DNA from: Akkermansia muciniphila
GTDB lineage: Bacteria; Verrucomicrobiota; Verrucomicrobiia; Opitutales; Opitutaceae
Direction of reading: 5' to 3'
NCBI GenBank assembly: GCA_945898185.1
Contig: CAMDHP010000006.1
Span: 1-44,500 of the forward strand
DNA length: 44,500 nucleotides
Shown: positions 35,599-43,662 of the stretch, one piece after another
Numbering within the stretch: position 1 is the first letter of the stretch
Layout: each line of letters starts with the position of its first letter
Notes under the pieces: generated by a model
What the model saw: only the letters and a program-made list of their open reading frames with translations
The model's database searches: none
Told to the model about the DNA's origin: nothing
Program-made: the position numbers and the translations under genes

Positions 35599-36540
35599 AT
35601 GCGCTCAGGCCCCGTCGCAGTCTTGGATATCGGCAGCAACTCGATCAAAGTGCTGGTCGCCTGCCGCCTCGCCAGCGGACGCTTCGAGTCGCTCAAGAGC
35701 AAGACGCTCGACGCCCGCATCAGCGCCGGCATCAACCGCGCCCTATCCCGCCTGACCGAGGAAGGCATGGCGCGCGGTCTATCCGCCATCGTGGAGTTGC
35801 TCGCGATGGCCGCGCCTTTTTGCCCGGTGCGCACCGTGCTCGTGGCCACCAGCGCGGTGCGCGACGCCGTCAACGGCGACGAGTTTCTCGCCCGCGTGCT
35901 CGCCGCCACTGGCCATCCCGTGCGCCTTCTGTCCGGAGAAGAGGAAGCTAACTTCATCGGACGGGGCCTTACCCGCGACCCCGCCCTCGCACACCTGCGC
36001 GATTTCTACGTCTGCGACCTCGGTGGCGGCAGTCTCGAGTGCCTCACGTTCCGCGAACGTCGAATCGCCCAGGCGCTCAGCCTTCGCCTTGGCTGCGTGC
36101 GCATGACGGAGAAATTCGTGAGCGACGCCGACGCCCCGCTCAGCTCCGACGCCGCCATTGGTCTCGCGCTCTACACCAAAAAGGAGCTTAAAAAGAGCGG
36201 CTTCCGTTTCGATCTACCCGCGCCGGCCGAGGCCGTTTTCACCGGCGGCACCGTCACCAGTATCCGCCTTATAAAGGGAGCGCGCCACGGCGTCGCGTTG
36301 GAGGAAACGCCCGCCACCGTGCCGGTGGAGACACTCTCCGAGCTGGTGAATGAGCTAGCCCCGCTCACGCTTGAGGAGCGCCGCGCCGTCCCGGGAATGC
36401 CCGCCGCCCGCGCCGATATTTTCCCGGCTGCGTTAGTGACCTTGCTCGCACTGACGGAGGCCGCAGGGATAACGCGTTTCCACCACTCGCTCTACAACCT
36501 CCGCTGGGGCATCGCCGCCGATCTGCTGGACGCGGAGTGA
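35599..36540 (+). CDS. Ppx/GppA-family phosphatase (exopolyphosphatase / guanosine pentaphosphate hydrolase type)
   Basis: 313 residues, the short Ppx/GppA form without the C-terminal HD domain. The N-terminal AVLDIGSNSIKVLV phosphate-loop, RLLSGEEEANFIGRGL and VCDLGGGSLECLTF (ATP/polyphosphate motifs) are typical, with FTGGTVTSIRLIKG toward the C-terminus. It hydrolyses polyphosphate or (p)ppGpp. It starts 34 bases after lspA and may be cotranscribed, and is convergent with prfB 95 bases downstream. Confidence 0.9.
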   Translation: MRSGPVAVLDIGSNSIKVLVACRLASGRFESLKSKTLDARISAGINRALSRLTEEGMARGLSAIVELLAMAAPFCPVRTVLVATSAVRDAVNGDEFLARVLAATGHPVRLLSGEEEANFIGRGLTRDPALAHLRDFYVCDLGGGSLECLTFRERRIAQALSLRLGCVRMTEKFVSDADAPLSSDAAIGLALYTKKELKKSGFRFDLPAPAEAVFTGGTVTSIRLIKGARHGVALEETPATVPVETLSELVNELAPLTLEERRAVPGMPAARADIFPAALVTLLALTEAAGITRFHHSLYNLRWGIAADLLDAE

Positions 36541-36635
36541 AGGATTGATTTTCCGTTGCAGAAAGGATCGTCGCTCGCGGAGCCCCTGCGTAGGAAAAAG
36601 AATCGCCGCCCAACCGCGCTCAGCGCAGCGCCCGC

Positions 36636-37778
36636 CTACTCCTCCATTTGAATATCTTTGTTCCGGTGACGCGGGCAGCCAGCGCGTAACCACGCGGTGA
36701 TAAAACGATCGATATCGCCGTCCAGCACGCCCTGCGTATCCGATGTCGACGCGCCGGTGCGAAGATCCTTCACCATCTGATACGGTTGGAGAACATAGCT
36801 TCGGATCTGCGCACCCCAGCCAATCTCTCCCTTTTCGCCGTAGAACCGCTCCATCTCGGACCGCTGCTCGTCCTGGCGCTTTTCATACAAACGCGCCCTC
36901 AGGACGCTCATCGCGGTGGCCTTGTTTTTAATCTGGGAGCGTTCGTTTTGACAGACCACCACGGTGCCGGTCGGGATATGCGTAATGCGGACCGCGGAGT
37001 CAGTGGTGTTGACGCCCTGACCGCCCTTGCCGGATGAGCGGTAAACGTCGATGCGCAACTCGGTCTCGGGGATCTCGATTTTGATCTCGTCGGTGATCTC
37101 GGCGATAACGTCCACCGCGCAAAACGAAGTGTGCCGGCGCGCGTTGGAGTCGAAGGGTGAGATGCGCACGAGGCGATGCACGCCACGCTCAGCCTTGCAG
37201 TAGCCGTAGGCGTTTTCGCCTTTGATGAGGATGGTGGCCTTACTGATACCAGCGGTGTCGCCCGGCTGCACGTCCATTAGCTCAGTCTCAAAGCCGCGCC
37301 GTTCGGCCCAGCGCGAATACATGCGAAACATCATGTCGGCCCAGTCGTTGGACTCCGTTCCACCGGCTCCGGCCTGAATGGAGAAAATGGCGTTATTGCG
37401 GTCGAACTGGCCGGTGAGAAAGGCGCCGATCTCCAGTGCGTCCAGCTCGTCCAACATGGTTGTGGCCTGAGTGGCGAGCTCGGCACCGAACTCCGCCTGC
37501 TCGTCGGCCGAGCCGGCATCCATCAACTCGCGCAACGCGTCGAGATCGCCTAGGCGCTTTACAAAGGCGTTCACCGGAAGAACGGCGCGTTTGAGACCAT
37601 TGAGTTTACCGATGTGTTTTTGTGCACGCTCGTTGTTGTCCCAAAAACCGGGTGCGCCCATCTGCGCCTCGAATGCCTCGATCTCGCGCAGCTTTTGTTC
37701 GCCATCGAGAAACTTCCATAGGTGTCCGGCACGTTTCTTGATGTTGTCGATCTGATCGAAGGTTTCGGGGGCGATCAT
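36636..37778 (-). CDS. prfB: Peptide chain release factor 2
   Basis: 380 residues. It ends translation at UGA and UAA. The stop-decoding tripeptide SPF (in [16 protein letters not shown]) and the GGQ loop ([24 protein letters not shown]) are both present. The first 40 codons ([25 protein letters not shown]) run without an in-frame stop, so the programmed +1 frameshift found in many RF2 genes is absent. The frame is open upstream to 37904, but the alignment starts at this ATG at 37778-37776. It is a single gene, divergent from 38075-38701 with the TM2 remnant between them. Confidence 0.96.
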   Translation of the reverse strand: MIAPETFDQIDNIKKRAGHLWKFLDGEQKLREIEAFEAQMGAPGFWDNNERAQKHIGKLNGLKRAVLPVNAFVKRLGDLDALRELMDAGSADEQAEFGAELATQATTMLDELDALEIGAFLTGQFDRNNAIFSIQAGAGGTESNDWADMMFRMYSRWAERRGFETELMDVQPGDTAGISKATILIKGENAYGYCKAERGVHRLVRISPFDSNARRHTSFCAVDVIAEITDEIKIEIPETELRIDVYRSSGKGGQGVNTTDSAVRITHIPTGTVVVCQNERSQIKNKATAMSVLRARLYEKRQDEQRSEMERFYGEKGEIGWGAQIRSYVLQPYQMVKDLRTGASTSDTQGVLDGDIDRFITAWLRAGCPRHRNKDIQMEE

Positions 37779-37916
37779 GGTGAAAAGGAAAAAGATTGAT
37801 GTGCAGGGCTGGGAGGGAATGGCGCAAACAAAAAGCCCCGCCGACCCTCTCGGGCCGCAGGGGGCGGATATGAAGCCGCACGCAGGTATGAACCGGTGTG
37901 GCAAAGCCTGGATTAA

Positions 37917-38009
37917 TTAAAACCAGCCTTTTTTTCCGGTAATGTAGGTCGCGACGAACTCAGCGTCAGGCCTGGTCGGGTAAAAAATACCTTCGATGAG
38001 TCCGATCAC
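37917..38009 (-). pseudogene. C-terminal remnant of a TM2-domain (NINE) membrane protein
   Basis: 30 codons ending in TAA read VIGLIEGIFYPTRPDAEF, then YITGKKGWF. I recognise this as the usual C-terminal tail of TM2-domain proteins, which close with a LIEGIIYLTKSDEDF...GKKxWF sequence. The two TM2 helices that should precede it are absent: the in-frame codons upstream are charged and glycine-rich. It is therefore a truncated fragment rather than a gene. Confidence 0.5.
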
Positions 38010-38074
38010 GGCCCGCCCGCCACGGCTCACTTTTCCCCTTCCCGAACGAGACCCGCACCGACAGCATTGCCTTC

Positions 38075-38701
38075 ATGGCCTCCACACCCGTCCGCGCTTG
38101 GTTCCCCACCCAGATTTATTGCACACCGCTCCAGCCGCGAGGGCTCGAACGGCTCAACGCCGAGCTCGCCACCGAGTGCCGCCAGTTGCGCGATTTCGAC
38201 GCCGCCGGCCGTAAATGGTCGGCCAAAAACTACCCGGGCGGCTACACCAGCTACGCCTCGATGAACACGCTCCACACGTTTTCCAGCAGCTTCGGCGACC
38301 TCGAGCGCAAGCTCAGCCGCCACGTGCGCGCTTTTGCCAAGGCGCTCGACATGGATTTGCGCAACCGCGAGATCCGCATGACCGACTGCTGGGTCAACAT
38401 CATGCCTCAAAACGCCGCCCATTCGATGCACCTGCACCCAAATAGCTTTATCAGTGGCACCTACTACGTCGCCACACCCGCCGGTTGCCCGGGTCTCAAG
38501 TTCGAGGATCCCCGCCTCGCGTCGCTGATGGCCGCCCCGCCAAAAATTGCCGCGCCGCACGATGCCAACCGCCTTTACACCACCTATCCCGCCGAGGCGG
38601 GCAATGTCATCCTTTTTGAAAGCTGGCTCCGCCACGAGGTCGCTCAAAACCGCTCCGCCGAAGAGCGAATAAGCATCAGCTTTAACTACGCCTGGTCGTG
38701 A
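38075..38701 (+). CDS. TIGR02466-type 2OG-Fe(II) oxygenase-like protein
   Basis: 208 residues. The N-terminus (VRAWFPTQIYCTPL) and NYPGGYTSYASMNTLH followed by AHSMHLHPNSFISGTYYV and VILFESWLRHEVAQN match the TIGR02466 family, a putative 2-oxoglutarate/iron dioxygenase-like group. The histidines in MHLHPN and WLRHEV with the downstream basic residues (ISFNYAWS end) fit the iron site and a 2OG anchor. The substrate is unknown. It stands alone, with intergenic DNA on both sides. The ATG at 38075 is used. Confidence 0.85.
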   Translation: MASTPVRAWFPTQIYCTPLQPRGLERLNAELATECRQLRDFDAAGRKWSAKNYPGGYTSYASMNTLHTFSSSFGDLERKLSRHVRAFAKALDMDLRNREIRMTDCWVNIMPQNAAHSMHLHPNSFISGTYYVATPAGCPGLKFEDPRLASLMAAPPKIAAPHDANRLYTTYPAEAGNVILFESWLRHEVAQNRSAEERISISFNYAWS

Positions 38702-38734
38702 GCGGCCGCCAGACTGCCGCCCTTTCTCAATCGC

Positions 38735-38795
38735 TCGTTCGAAAACGTTCTCGTCCTCCTGCTCGTTCTCGACCTCAGCCTTTCCGTTCTCAGTC
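38735..38795. repeat. CGTTCTC-type pyrimidine repeat, copy 2
   Basis: Units CGTTCG, CGTTCTCG, CTCGTTCTCG and CCGTTCTC follow one another at variable spacing. This matches the pattern at 1784-1809, so at least two copies exist in the window, both intergenic. Further scraps (AATGTTCTC) lie at 38858-38867. Confidence 0.5.
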
Positions 38796-38911
38796 CCAGC
38801 AGGCCCGCGCAACCTCGCTTTTCGAGCCCGGTCCCATTCCCGAGAACCAGGAACGAAAATGTTCTCTTAAGCGGAGATAACCTGATTCTCTAACGCCCGC
38901 GATTCGCATTT

Positions 38912-39148
38912 TTGGCCGACTCGGGCATCCTCCTTTTCACCGTGCTTGTTATACGACGTCTCGTTGATCGTCACCGCGCTTACACCGGCATCTTTTTGCC
39001 CGGTGAACCAGCGCGTATTTTCCCGACAAGCGACTCCGAGCACGCCCGTATCCTGCAAATCTACAAACAGGACCGCCCGCACGAGGGCATCGTGAATGAC
39101 TTCAGCGAACTCGGCCTAGGCCACGACAAGCTCCCGCCGCGCCAGTAA
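38912..39148 (+). CDS. Short hypothetical protein or gene fragment
   Basis: 78 codons starting with TTG, or from the GTG at 38942 (about 68 residues). The readable part is HRAYTGIFLPGEPARIFPTSDSEHARI, then YKQDRPHEGIVNDFSELGLGHDKLPPRQ, soluble and charged. The codon usage is like that of neighbouring genes, and no domain is recognised. The sequence begins without a good start or ribosome site in a repeat-rich gap, so it could be the C-terminal remnant of a longer gene. It converges on lptG. Confidence 0.35.
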   Translation: MADSGILLFTVLVIRRLVDRHRAYTGIFLPGEPARIFPTSDSEHARILQIYKQDRPHEGIVNDFSELGLGHDKLPPRQ

Positions 39149-39168
39149 CCATCTGCCGGCCCGCCGCC

Positions 39169-40296
39169 TTATTTGGCGCGTGCCCAAGCCACGCCGCCCG
39201 CGCCGAGGAGTGCCAGATGCGGCAGCAAGGCCGCCACCGTCGGCGATAGAAATCCCCGCCCGCCGAAAACCATACCGAGCCGCAGCGCCACGAAATACAC
39301 CACGAAAAGCCCGAGCGCCTTCGATACCCCCACCGCCGGATTCACCCGCACACCCGCAACCGCAAAGGGAATCGCGAACGCGATGATCACCAGCGGCATC
39401 AAAGCCTCGGCCAGCACACTCGCATAGCGCAGCGCATAGACCTGCTCTTTCGGGCTGCCCGACTCGCGGTAGTGCTCCACCACCCGGCCAAGTTCAAAGA
39501 GCGAAAGGCTATCCGGCTTCGCGTCGTAGATCTGCATCAAACCCGCGTCTTCGTTAAAATCCCGCATCGCCACTTCCCGAAATGCCTCGGTGCGGATCAC
39601 CTCGCCGCTCACCGCATCAAATTCGATTTCTCGCCCGTCCCGAAACACCCAGCCGCCCAGCTTCTCATCCTGCCAAGCCTCGCGCGCCAGCCAGCGCGTC
39701 GTCTCGTTCCGCTTCGCGTCGCGCTCGCTCACCGTGACCCCGTAAGCCCGCCTCGTAAACTGGCTGTAACGGTTGATAAACCAGAGCCGCCCAGCCCCCG
39801 CGTTATCGAAGGTCACAGCCGAGCGAGAACCCACCCTGTCGGGGGCCTTGCCCGCCAACTCCTGGCGCACCTGCAACACTTCCCAAACTTTTCGCGATTC
39901 CTCGAAGGACCAAGGCACCACCGTCGCATTCAGCAGCCAAACCACGCCGCAAAACAACAGCCCGCCCACCCACACGCTGCGCGTAATGCGAAACAGCCCC
40001 AACCCAGCCGCCCGCATGGCCGTGATTTCACTTCCGTTGTGTAATTTCCCCAGCGCATAAAGCACCGACACCAACAGGCACACCGGCAGAAGGGTCGCCA
40101 GGAACCCAGGGATTTTTATCACGCTGTAGGCCACCACTTCGCCCGCGTTCGCGCCCAGCGCCAGCAACTCTTCCAGGTCCTCGTAGAGCGCGTGCATCAC
40201 CAACAGACCGAGCGTCGCCGCCAGCACGAGTCCGAGTATGCCCAGCCACTCGCGTAAAATATATCGGTCAATAATAGGCATGCGTTGTAGGTCCAT
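39169..40296 (-). CDS. lptG: LPS export permease LptG/LptF family (YjgP/YjgQ)
   Basis: 375 residues. Helices at both ends (IIDRYILREWLGILGLVLAATLGLLVMHALY, LPVCLLVSVLYALGKLHNGSEITAMRAAGL; and C-terminal ALMPLVIIAFAIPFAVAGV, ALGLFVVYFVALRLGMVF) flank a periplasmic jellyroll-like domain of about 150 residues. GSEITAMRAAGL is the coupling helix that contacts LptB in this family. It is part of the LptBFGC complex that extracts LPS from the inner membrane. The frame is open to 40710, but the LptG start is at MDLQRMPIIDRY (40296). LptF or LptB genes are not in the window, so F versus G is a best guess. Confidence 0.88.
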   Translation of the reverse strand: MDLQRMPIIDRYILREWLGILGLVLAATLGLLVMHALYEDLEELLALGANAGEVVAYSVIKIPGFLATLLPVCLLVSVLYALGKLHNGSEITAMRAAGLGLFRITRSVWVGGLLFCGVVWLLNATVVPWSFEESRKVWEVLQVRQELAGKAPDRVGSRSAVTFDNAGAGRLWFINRYSQFTRRAYGVTVSERDAKRNETTRWLAREAWQDEKLGGWVFRDGREIEFDAVSGEVIRTEAFREVAMRDFNEDAGLMQIYDAKPDSLSLFELGRVVEHYRESGSPKEQVYALRYASVLAEALMPLVIIAFAIPFAVAGVRVNPAVGVSKALGLFVVYFVALRLGMVFGGRGFLSPTVAALLPHLALLGAGGVAWARAK

Positions 40297-40387
40297 GAGA
40301 AACCCTCCACGCGCCCGCAGTGCAATCCTGCAACGCAGCTCCCGCCGAGCGCTTGCCCCGTTCCCGCTTGCGCTCCAGTATCTACCC

Positions 40388-41353
40388 ATGCGCCTTACCC
40401 CGCCCTCCCGCGCCTTGCTGCTTACAAGCCTGCTCGCCGCCTGCGAAGCCACTTTAGCCACAGGCCAGCCTGCGGCCGGCCCGAGCTCCCCGCCCTCACC
40501 GTCCCATGCCGCCACTCCTGCCGCCGAGCCGTCCTCGGGTGGCGAGGCTGCTGCCTTAGGCTCCATTCGTCTCACCGGTGCCAATGGCCGCGCGGTGGAC
40601 TTCGCTGGTATCTGGGAGGCCCGCCCCGAGGGCTTGCTCGTGATCACCGATGCCGAGGCCTCGCTCCAACTCGTGCCGTGGGATCGCTTCGATCTCAAAT
40701 TACTCCGCACCGAACAACCAGCCCTCGACGCCGCCCGCCAGCGCGCGCGTTTTCTTCGTAGTCCGCAGCCAGTAAATCTAGGCCTTTTCGCCGGCTTGCT
40801 AACCCCCGGTCAGGCCGGCGCGGAACTTCGCCGCCTGCTCGACACACCACTCACCGTAAAAGTCCCCCTGACTTATCGCACGACCAGCAAGACCTCCAGC
40901 TCCACCAGCATATCCAACCCTCCCACTTACATTTACGATGGCATCGCGATCCACCCGGCACCCGACATCCAGCAGGTTATCACGCAAAATAATCGCACCG
41001 TCACCGAGACCCGCCAGAGCCCCGACGAACTTACCACTTCGCCTCGTCGCGTGATGCACATTCTGGCAAACACTGATACCGTCTCGGTCGCCACCCGGCG
41101 AGCACTGCTCGACCTCCTCAAGGACAATCCGATCCTGCTCGAGGAGCTCGCCGGAGGCCTGGAGCGCATCGCAGCCTCCGTTCCCCCTCGCCACCTGCTC
41201 GCGAATGACCCGACCATCCTGACTCTCGCGTATCGCTTGCGCGAATACGCAACGGCCGTGCGCGGACTGGGCACCTCGGTTAGCCTCGATTTCTCCCGGC
41301 AGATGCAACTGCGCGACCTACTCCTGCTCGCCGAGCACCCCGTGCTGCGCTGA
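40388..41353 (+). CDS. Hypothetical lipoprotein
   Basis: 321 residues. The N-terminus MRLTPPSRALLLTSLLAAC has a lipobox-like LAAC, so the mature protein would be anchored by Cys19 and face the periplasm. After a Pro/Ser/Ala-rich linker the sequence has VDFAGIWEARPEGLLVI and VPWDRFDLKLLRTEQP, a Ser/Thr-rich middle (TTSKTSSSTSIS) and a helical C-terminal half (TRRALLDLLKDNPILLEELAGGLERI). No domain is recognised. It is divergent from lptG over a 91-base gap, so the two may share promoter control, and is convergent with msrB at nine bases. Confidence 0.75.
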   Translation: MRLTPPSRALLLTSLLAACEATLATGQPAAGPSSPPSPSHAATPAAEPSSGGEAAALGSIRLTGANGRAVDFAGIWEARPEGLLVITDAEASLQLVPWDRFDLKLLRTEQPALDAARQRARFLRSPQPVNLGLFAGLLTPGQAGAELRRLLDTPLTVKVPLTYRTTSKTSSSTSISNPPTYIYDGIAIHPAPDIQQVITQNNRTVTETRQSPDELTTSPRRVMHILANTDTVSVATRRALLDLLKDNPILLEELAGGLERIAASVPPRHLLANDPTILTLAYRLREYATAVRGLGTSVSLDFSRQMQLRDLLLLAEHPVLR

Positions 41354-41362
41354 TAAAAGCGT

Positions 41363-42025
41363 CTACTTCGCCGCCTGCTGCCTCGCTAGCCAAGTCGTAT
41401 ACTCCGCGCGCGGCACAAAGCGCAGCGATGCCGAGTTAATGCAGTAACGCAGACCGGTGGGCTGCGGACCGTCCGGGAACACATGCCCAAGGTGAGCGCC
41501 ATCCACGGTGCAGTTCACTTCGTCGCGCGACATGCCGTAACTCGTATCGCTCGCCACCGCGACGAAGCGGCCTTCGATCGGCTTGGTAAAGCTCGGCCAG
41601 CCCGTGCCGCTTTCGAACTTGTCGCGGCTGTCAAAGAGCGGTGTTTCGCTGCACACCGAAAAATACACCCCGTCCGCGTGGTGGTCGTGGTATTCGTTGC
41701 GGAAGGGCGGCTCCGTGCCTTGCTGCCGGGCGACCTTGAACTGAATCGGCGTGAGCAACGCGCGCCACTCGGCCTCGGTGCGCTTCACCGCCGCGCCGGC
41801 CATATCAATCACGACGTTGCTCGGCAGCCCGCAAGCCGACTGGCCACCCACCGGGCAGGCAAACGGAGGCATCACCGCATCGCCCGCCTTCGTCGCCATG
41901 ACCTCGGATCCGCCCTCGGCGTGCTTTTCCTCACCCGCAGCGTTTGCGCCTGTCTTCGCCTGCTGCGCCCAGACCGCAACGCTGACCACTACAACCGCCG
42001 TCACCACCATCCAGATTGATTTCAT
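41363..42025 (-). CDS. msrB: Peptide-methionine (R)-S-oxide reductase, exported, zinc site lost
   Basis: 220 residues. A signal-like N-terminus ([18 protein letters not shown]) suggests export. A linker containing [10 protein letters not shown] leads to the MsrB domain: [38 protein letters not shown] and [14 protein letters not shown] with the catalytic Cys195. It reduces methionine-R-sulfoxide. The zinc tetrad seen in E. coli MsrB is incomplete: SVCSETPLF and [10 protein letters not shown] have S123, S126 and D175 at three of the four positions, so this is the zinc-free form. The linker cysteines CPVGGQSAC might hold disulfides or a metal. Convergent with the lipoprotein gene. Confidence 0.93.
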   Translation of the reverse strand: MKSIWMVVTAVVVVSVAVWAQQAKTGANAAGEEKHAEGGSEVMATKAGDAVMPPFACPVGGQSACGLPSNVVIDMAGAAVKRTEAEWRALLTPIQFKVARQQGTEPPFRNEYHDHHADGVYFSVCSETPLFDSRDKFESGTGWPSFTKPIEGRFVAVASDTSYGMSRDEVNCTVDGAHLGHVFPDGPQPTGLRYCINSASLRFVPRAEYTTWLARQQAAK

Positions 42026-42158
42026 ACAAGTAAAATAGCGAAACCGTGCAATTATTCCAGCGTCCCCGTGATCTAAAATGTTAGCTCACGAAAAATTCCG
42101 GTTTCTTGCATTTTCCGTTTTGAAATCTTCCCCTAGGCGATTCAGGTTCGGAACGTCC

Positions 42159-42764
42159 ATGCAAACCGCCCGCACTCTGCGCTTCTTATTTGTCCTCGGC
42201 TTTGTCGCCGTAGCCGGGATGCGTGCCGCCCCGGCCGATGACGCCCGGGCCGCTCTCGTCGGCGGGATTGACGAGGTCTCCGCCGCCCTGCGCGCCCATC
42301 CGAGCCAGCAGGATCTGATCACACTTCTTGATACGATGGTGGACAAACACTTTGCCTTTGCCACCACCACCCGGCTTTCCATCGGTCCCGCCTGGCGCGA
42401 TCTCCCCCTCGAACAGCAGGCAAGACTCACCATCCTCTTCAGCCGCCTGGTGATCCGCACCTACGCGGACCAGTTTCAGAGCAAGAATCCTCCGGTCGTC
42501 ACCTATGGCCCGGCTCAAGAGCTGCGAGCAGGCCGCTACGAGATACCCACTCGCGCCGTCAGCGACGGCAAAACTTACGCCATCAGCTACCGAATGGATT
42601 ACGATCCACCTTCCAGTCGATGGCGCATCTACGACATCGTCGCTGAGGGCGTTTCGCTCATCGCCAACTACCGCGCCCAGTTTGATCCCATCATCCATAA
42701 ATCCGGTGCCACGGGCCTCATCCAGACACTCGAGGCCAAACTCGCCGACGCCTCCGCGCGCTAA
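42159..42764 (+). CDS. mlaC: MlaC/Ttg2D-family phospholipid-binding protein
   Basis: 201 residues. An N-terminal signal peptide (LRFLFVLGFVAVAGMRA) is followed by the ABC-substrate-type Tol_Tol_Ttg2 domain: DLITLLDTMVDKHFAFATTTRLSIGPAWRDLP, LEQQARLTILFSRLVIRTYADQF, PTRAVSDGKTYAISYRM and a C-terminal WRIYDIVAEGVSLIANYRAQF. It carries phospholipids across the periplasm between MlaA in the outer membrane and the inner-membrane Mla transporter. mlaA follows 38 bases downstream. The ATG at 42159 gives the signal peptide. Confidence 0.9.
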   Translation: MQTARTLRFLFVLGFVAVAGMRAAPADDARAALVGGIDEVSAALRAHPSQQDLITLLDTMVDKHFAFATTTRLSIGPAWRDLPLEQQARLTILFSRLVIRTYADQFQSKNPPVVTYGPAQELRAGRYEIPTRAVSDGKTYAISYRMDYDPPSSRWRIYDIVAEGVSLIANYRAQFDPIIHKSGATGLIQTLEAKLADASAR

Positions 42765-42802
42765 GGCACCGCGCATCCCCGTTTAATCTTACGCCTTTAG
42801 CC

Positions 42803-43624
42803 ATGTCCTTAAGTCCTTCGTCGCACCTCGCACTGATTCTCTGTGGCGTCCTCCTCGCCGCCGCGCCCCACGCCCGCGCCCAGACCGGTGCCTCTGCGCT
42901 GAAGCCATTCCCGGCGCCCATGTCCGCCTCGTCCTCCTCCGCCGGTGCAGCCGAACAAGCCGATTTTGACGACTATGCGCCGCTCCGCGTAAGCGACCCG
43001 TTCGAGGGCTTCAACCGCTCCATCTTCACGTTCAACGATGTCGTCTACACCCGCGTCCTCTCCCCCGCCGTCAAGGGCTACGAGTTCTTCATCCGCCCGC
43101 CCGTCAATCGCGCCATCGCCAATTTCTTCGATAACCTGCGCTACCCCGTGCGCCTCGTCGCAAATGTCGCCCAACTCAAATTCGATCGCGCGGGCCGCGA
43201 AACCGGGAAGTTCGTAGTCAATACTATCGGAGGTCTCGGCTTTTTACGCACTGCCGAACGGGTGCCTGCCCTCGCCAGGATCCCGCGCGAAGACATCGGT
43301 CAGGCTCTTGGTTTCTGGGGTATTTCGCACGGCCCTTACCTCGTGATCCCCGTCCTCGGCGGCGCCAGCCTGCGGGATCTTAGCGGCCGCGTCGGCGACA
43401 CCGTGGTCTCCCCGACCGGCTGGCACTATATCAACATTGGCAACCGCGACTGGCTCGATTCCCTCGATTGGGAGTGGCAGGCAACCTTGTCCGTCACCGA
43501 CGTCATGAGCGGCCTGCCCCCGAATTTACAGCTCTACAGCGACATGAAAAAAGCCGCGGTGGACCCCTACCTCTCCGTGCGCGACGCCACCCGACGCTAC
43601 CGCGACCGCGAGACCGCCCGCTGA
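42803..43624 (+). CDS. mlaA: MlaA/VacJ family phospholipid-removal protein
   Basis: 273 residues. The N-terminus has a signal peptide (HLALILCGVLLAAAPHARAQ) with apparent signal-peptidase-I style cleavage after ARA, and no clear lipobox, which is odd because MlaA is usually a lipoprotein. The VacJ domain follows: DPFEGFNRSIFTFNDVVY, PPVNRAIANFFDNLRYP, RETGKFVVNTIGGLGFL and GFWGISHGPYLVIPVLGGASLRD. It removes misplaced phospholipids from the outer leaflet of the outer membrane. The partner mlaC lies directly upstream; MlaBDEF are not in the window. Confidence 0.95.
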   Translation: MSLSPSSHLALILCGVLLAAAPHARAQTGASALKPFPAPMSASSSSAGAAEQADFDDYAPLRVSDPFEGFNRSIFTFNDVVYTRVLSPAVKGYEFFIRPPVNRAIANFFDNLRYPVRLVANVAQLKFDRAGRETGKFVVNTIGGLGFLRTAERVPALARIPREDIGQALGFWGISHGPYLVIPVLGGASLRDLSGRVGDTVVSPTGWHYINIGNRDWLDSLDWEWQATLSVTDVMSGLPPNLQLYSDMKKAAVDPYLSVRDATRRYRDRETAR

Positions 43625-43662
43625 GCCGGACTTGGTAGCCGCGGCCGGTTACGAACCTGCCG

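Noticed and set aside
38698-38880. Plus-strand frame directly after the TIGR02466 gene
   Set aside because: It runs through the GTTCTC repeat and is rich in Ser/Arg/Gln without a start site.
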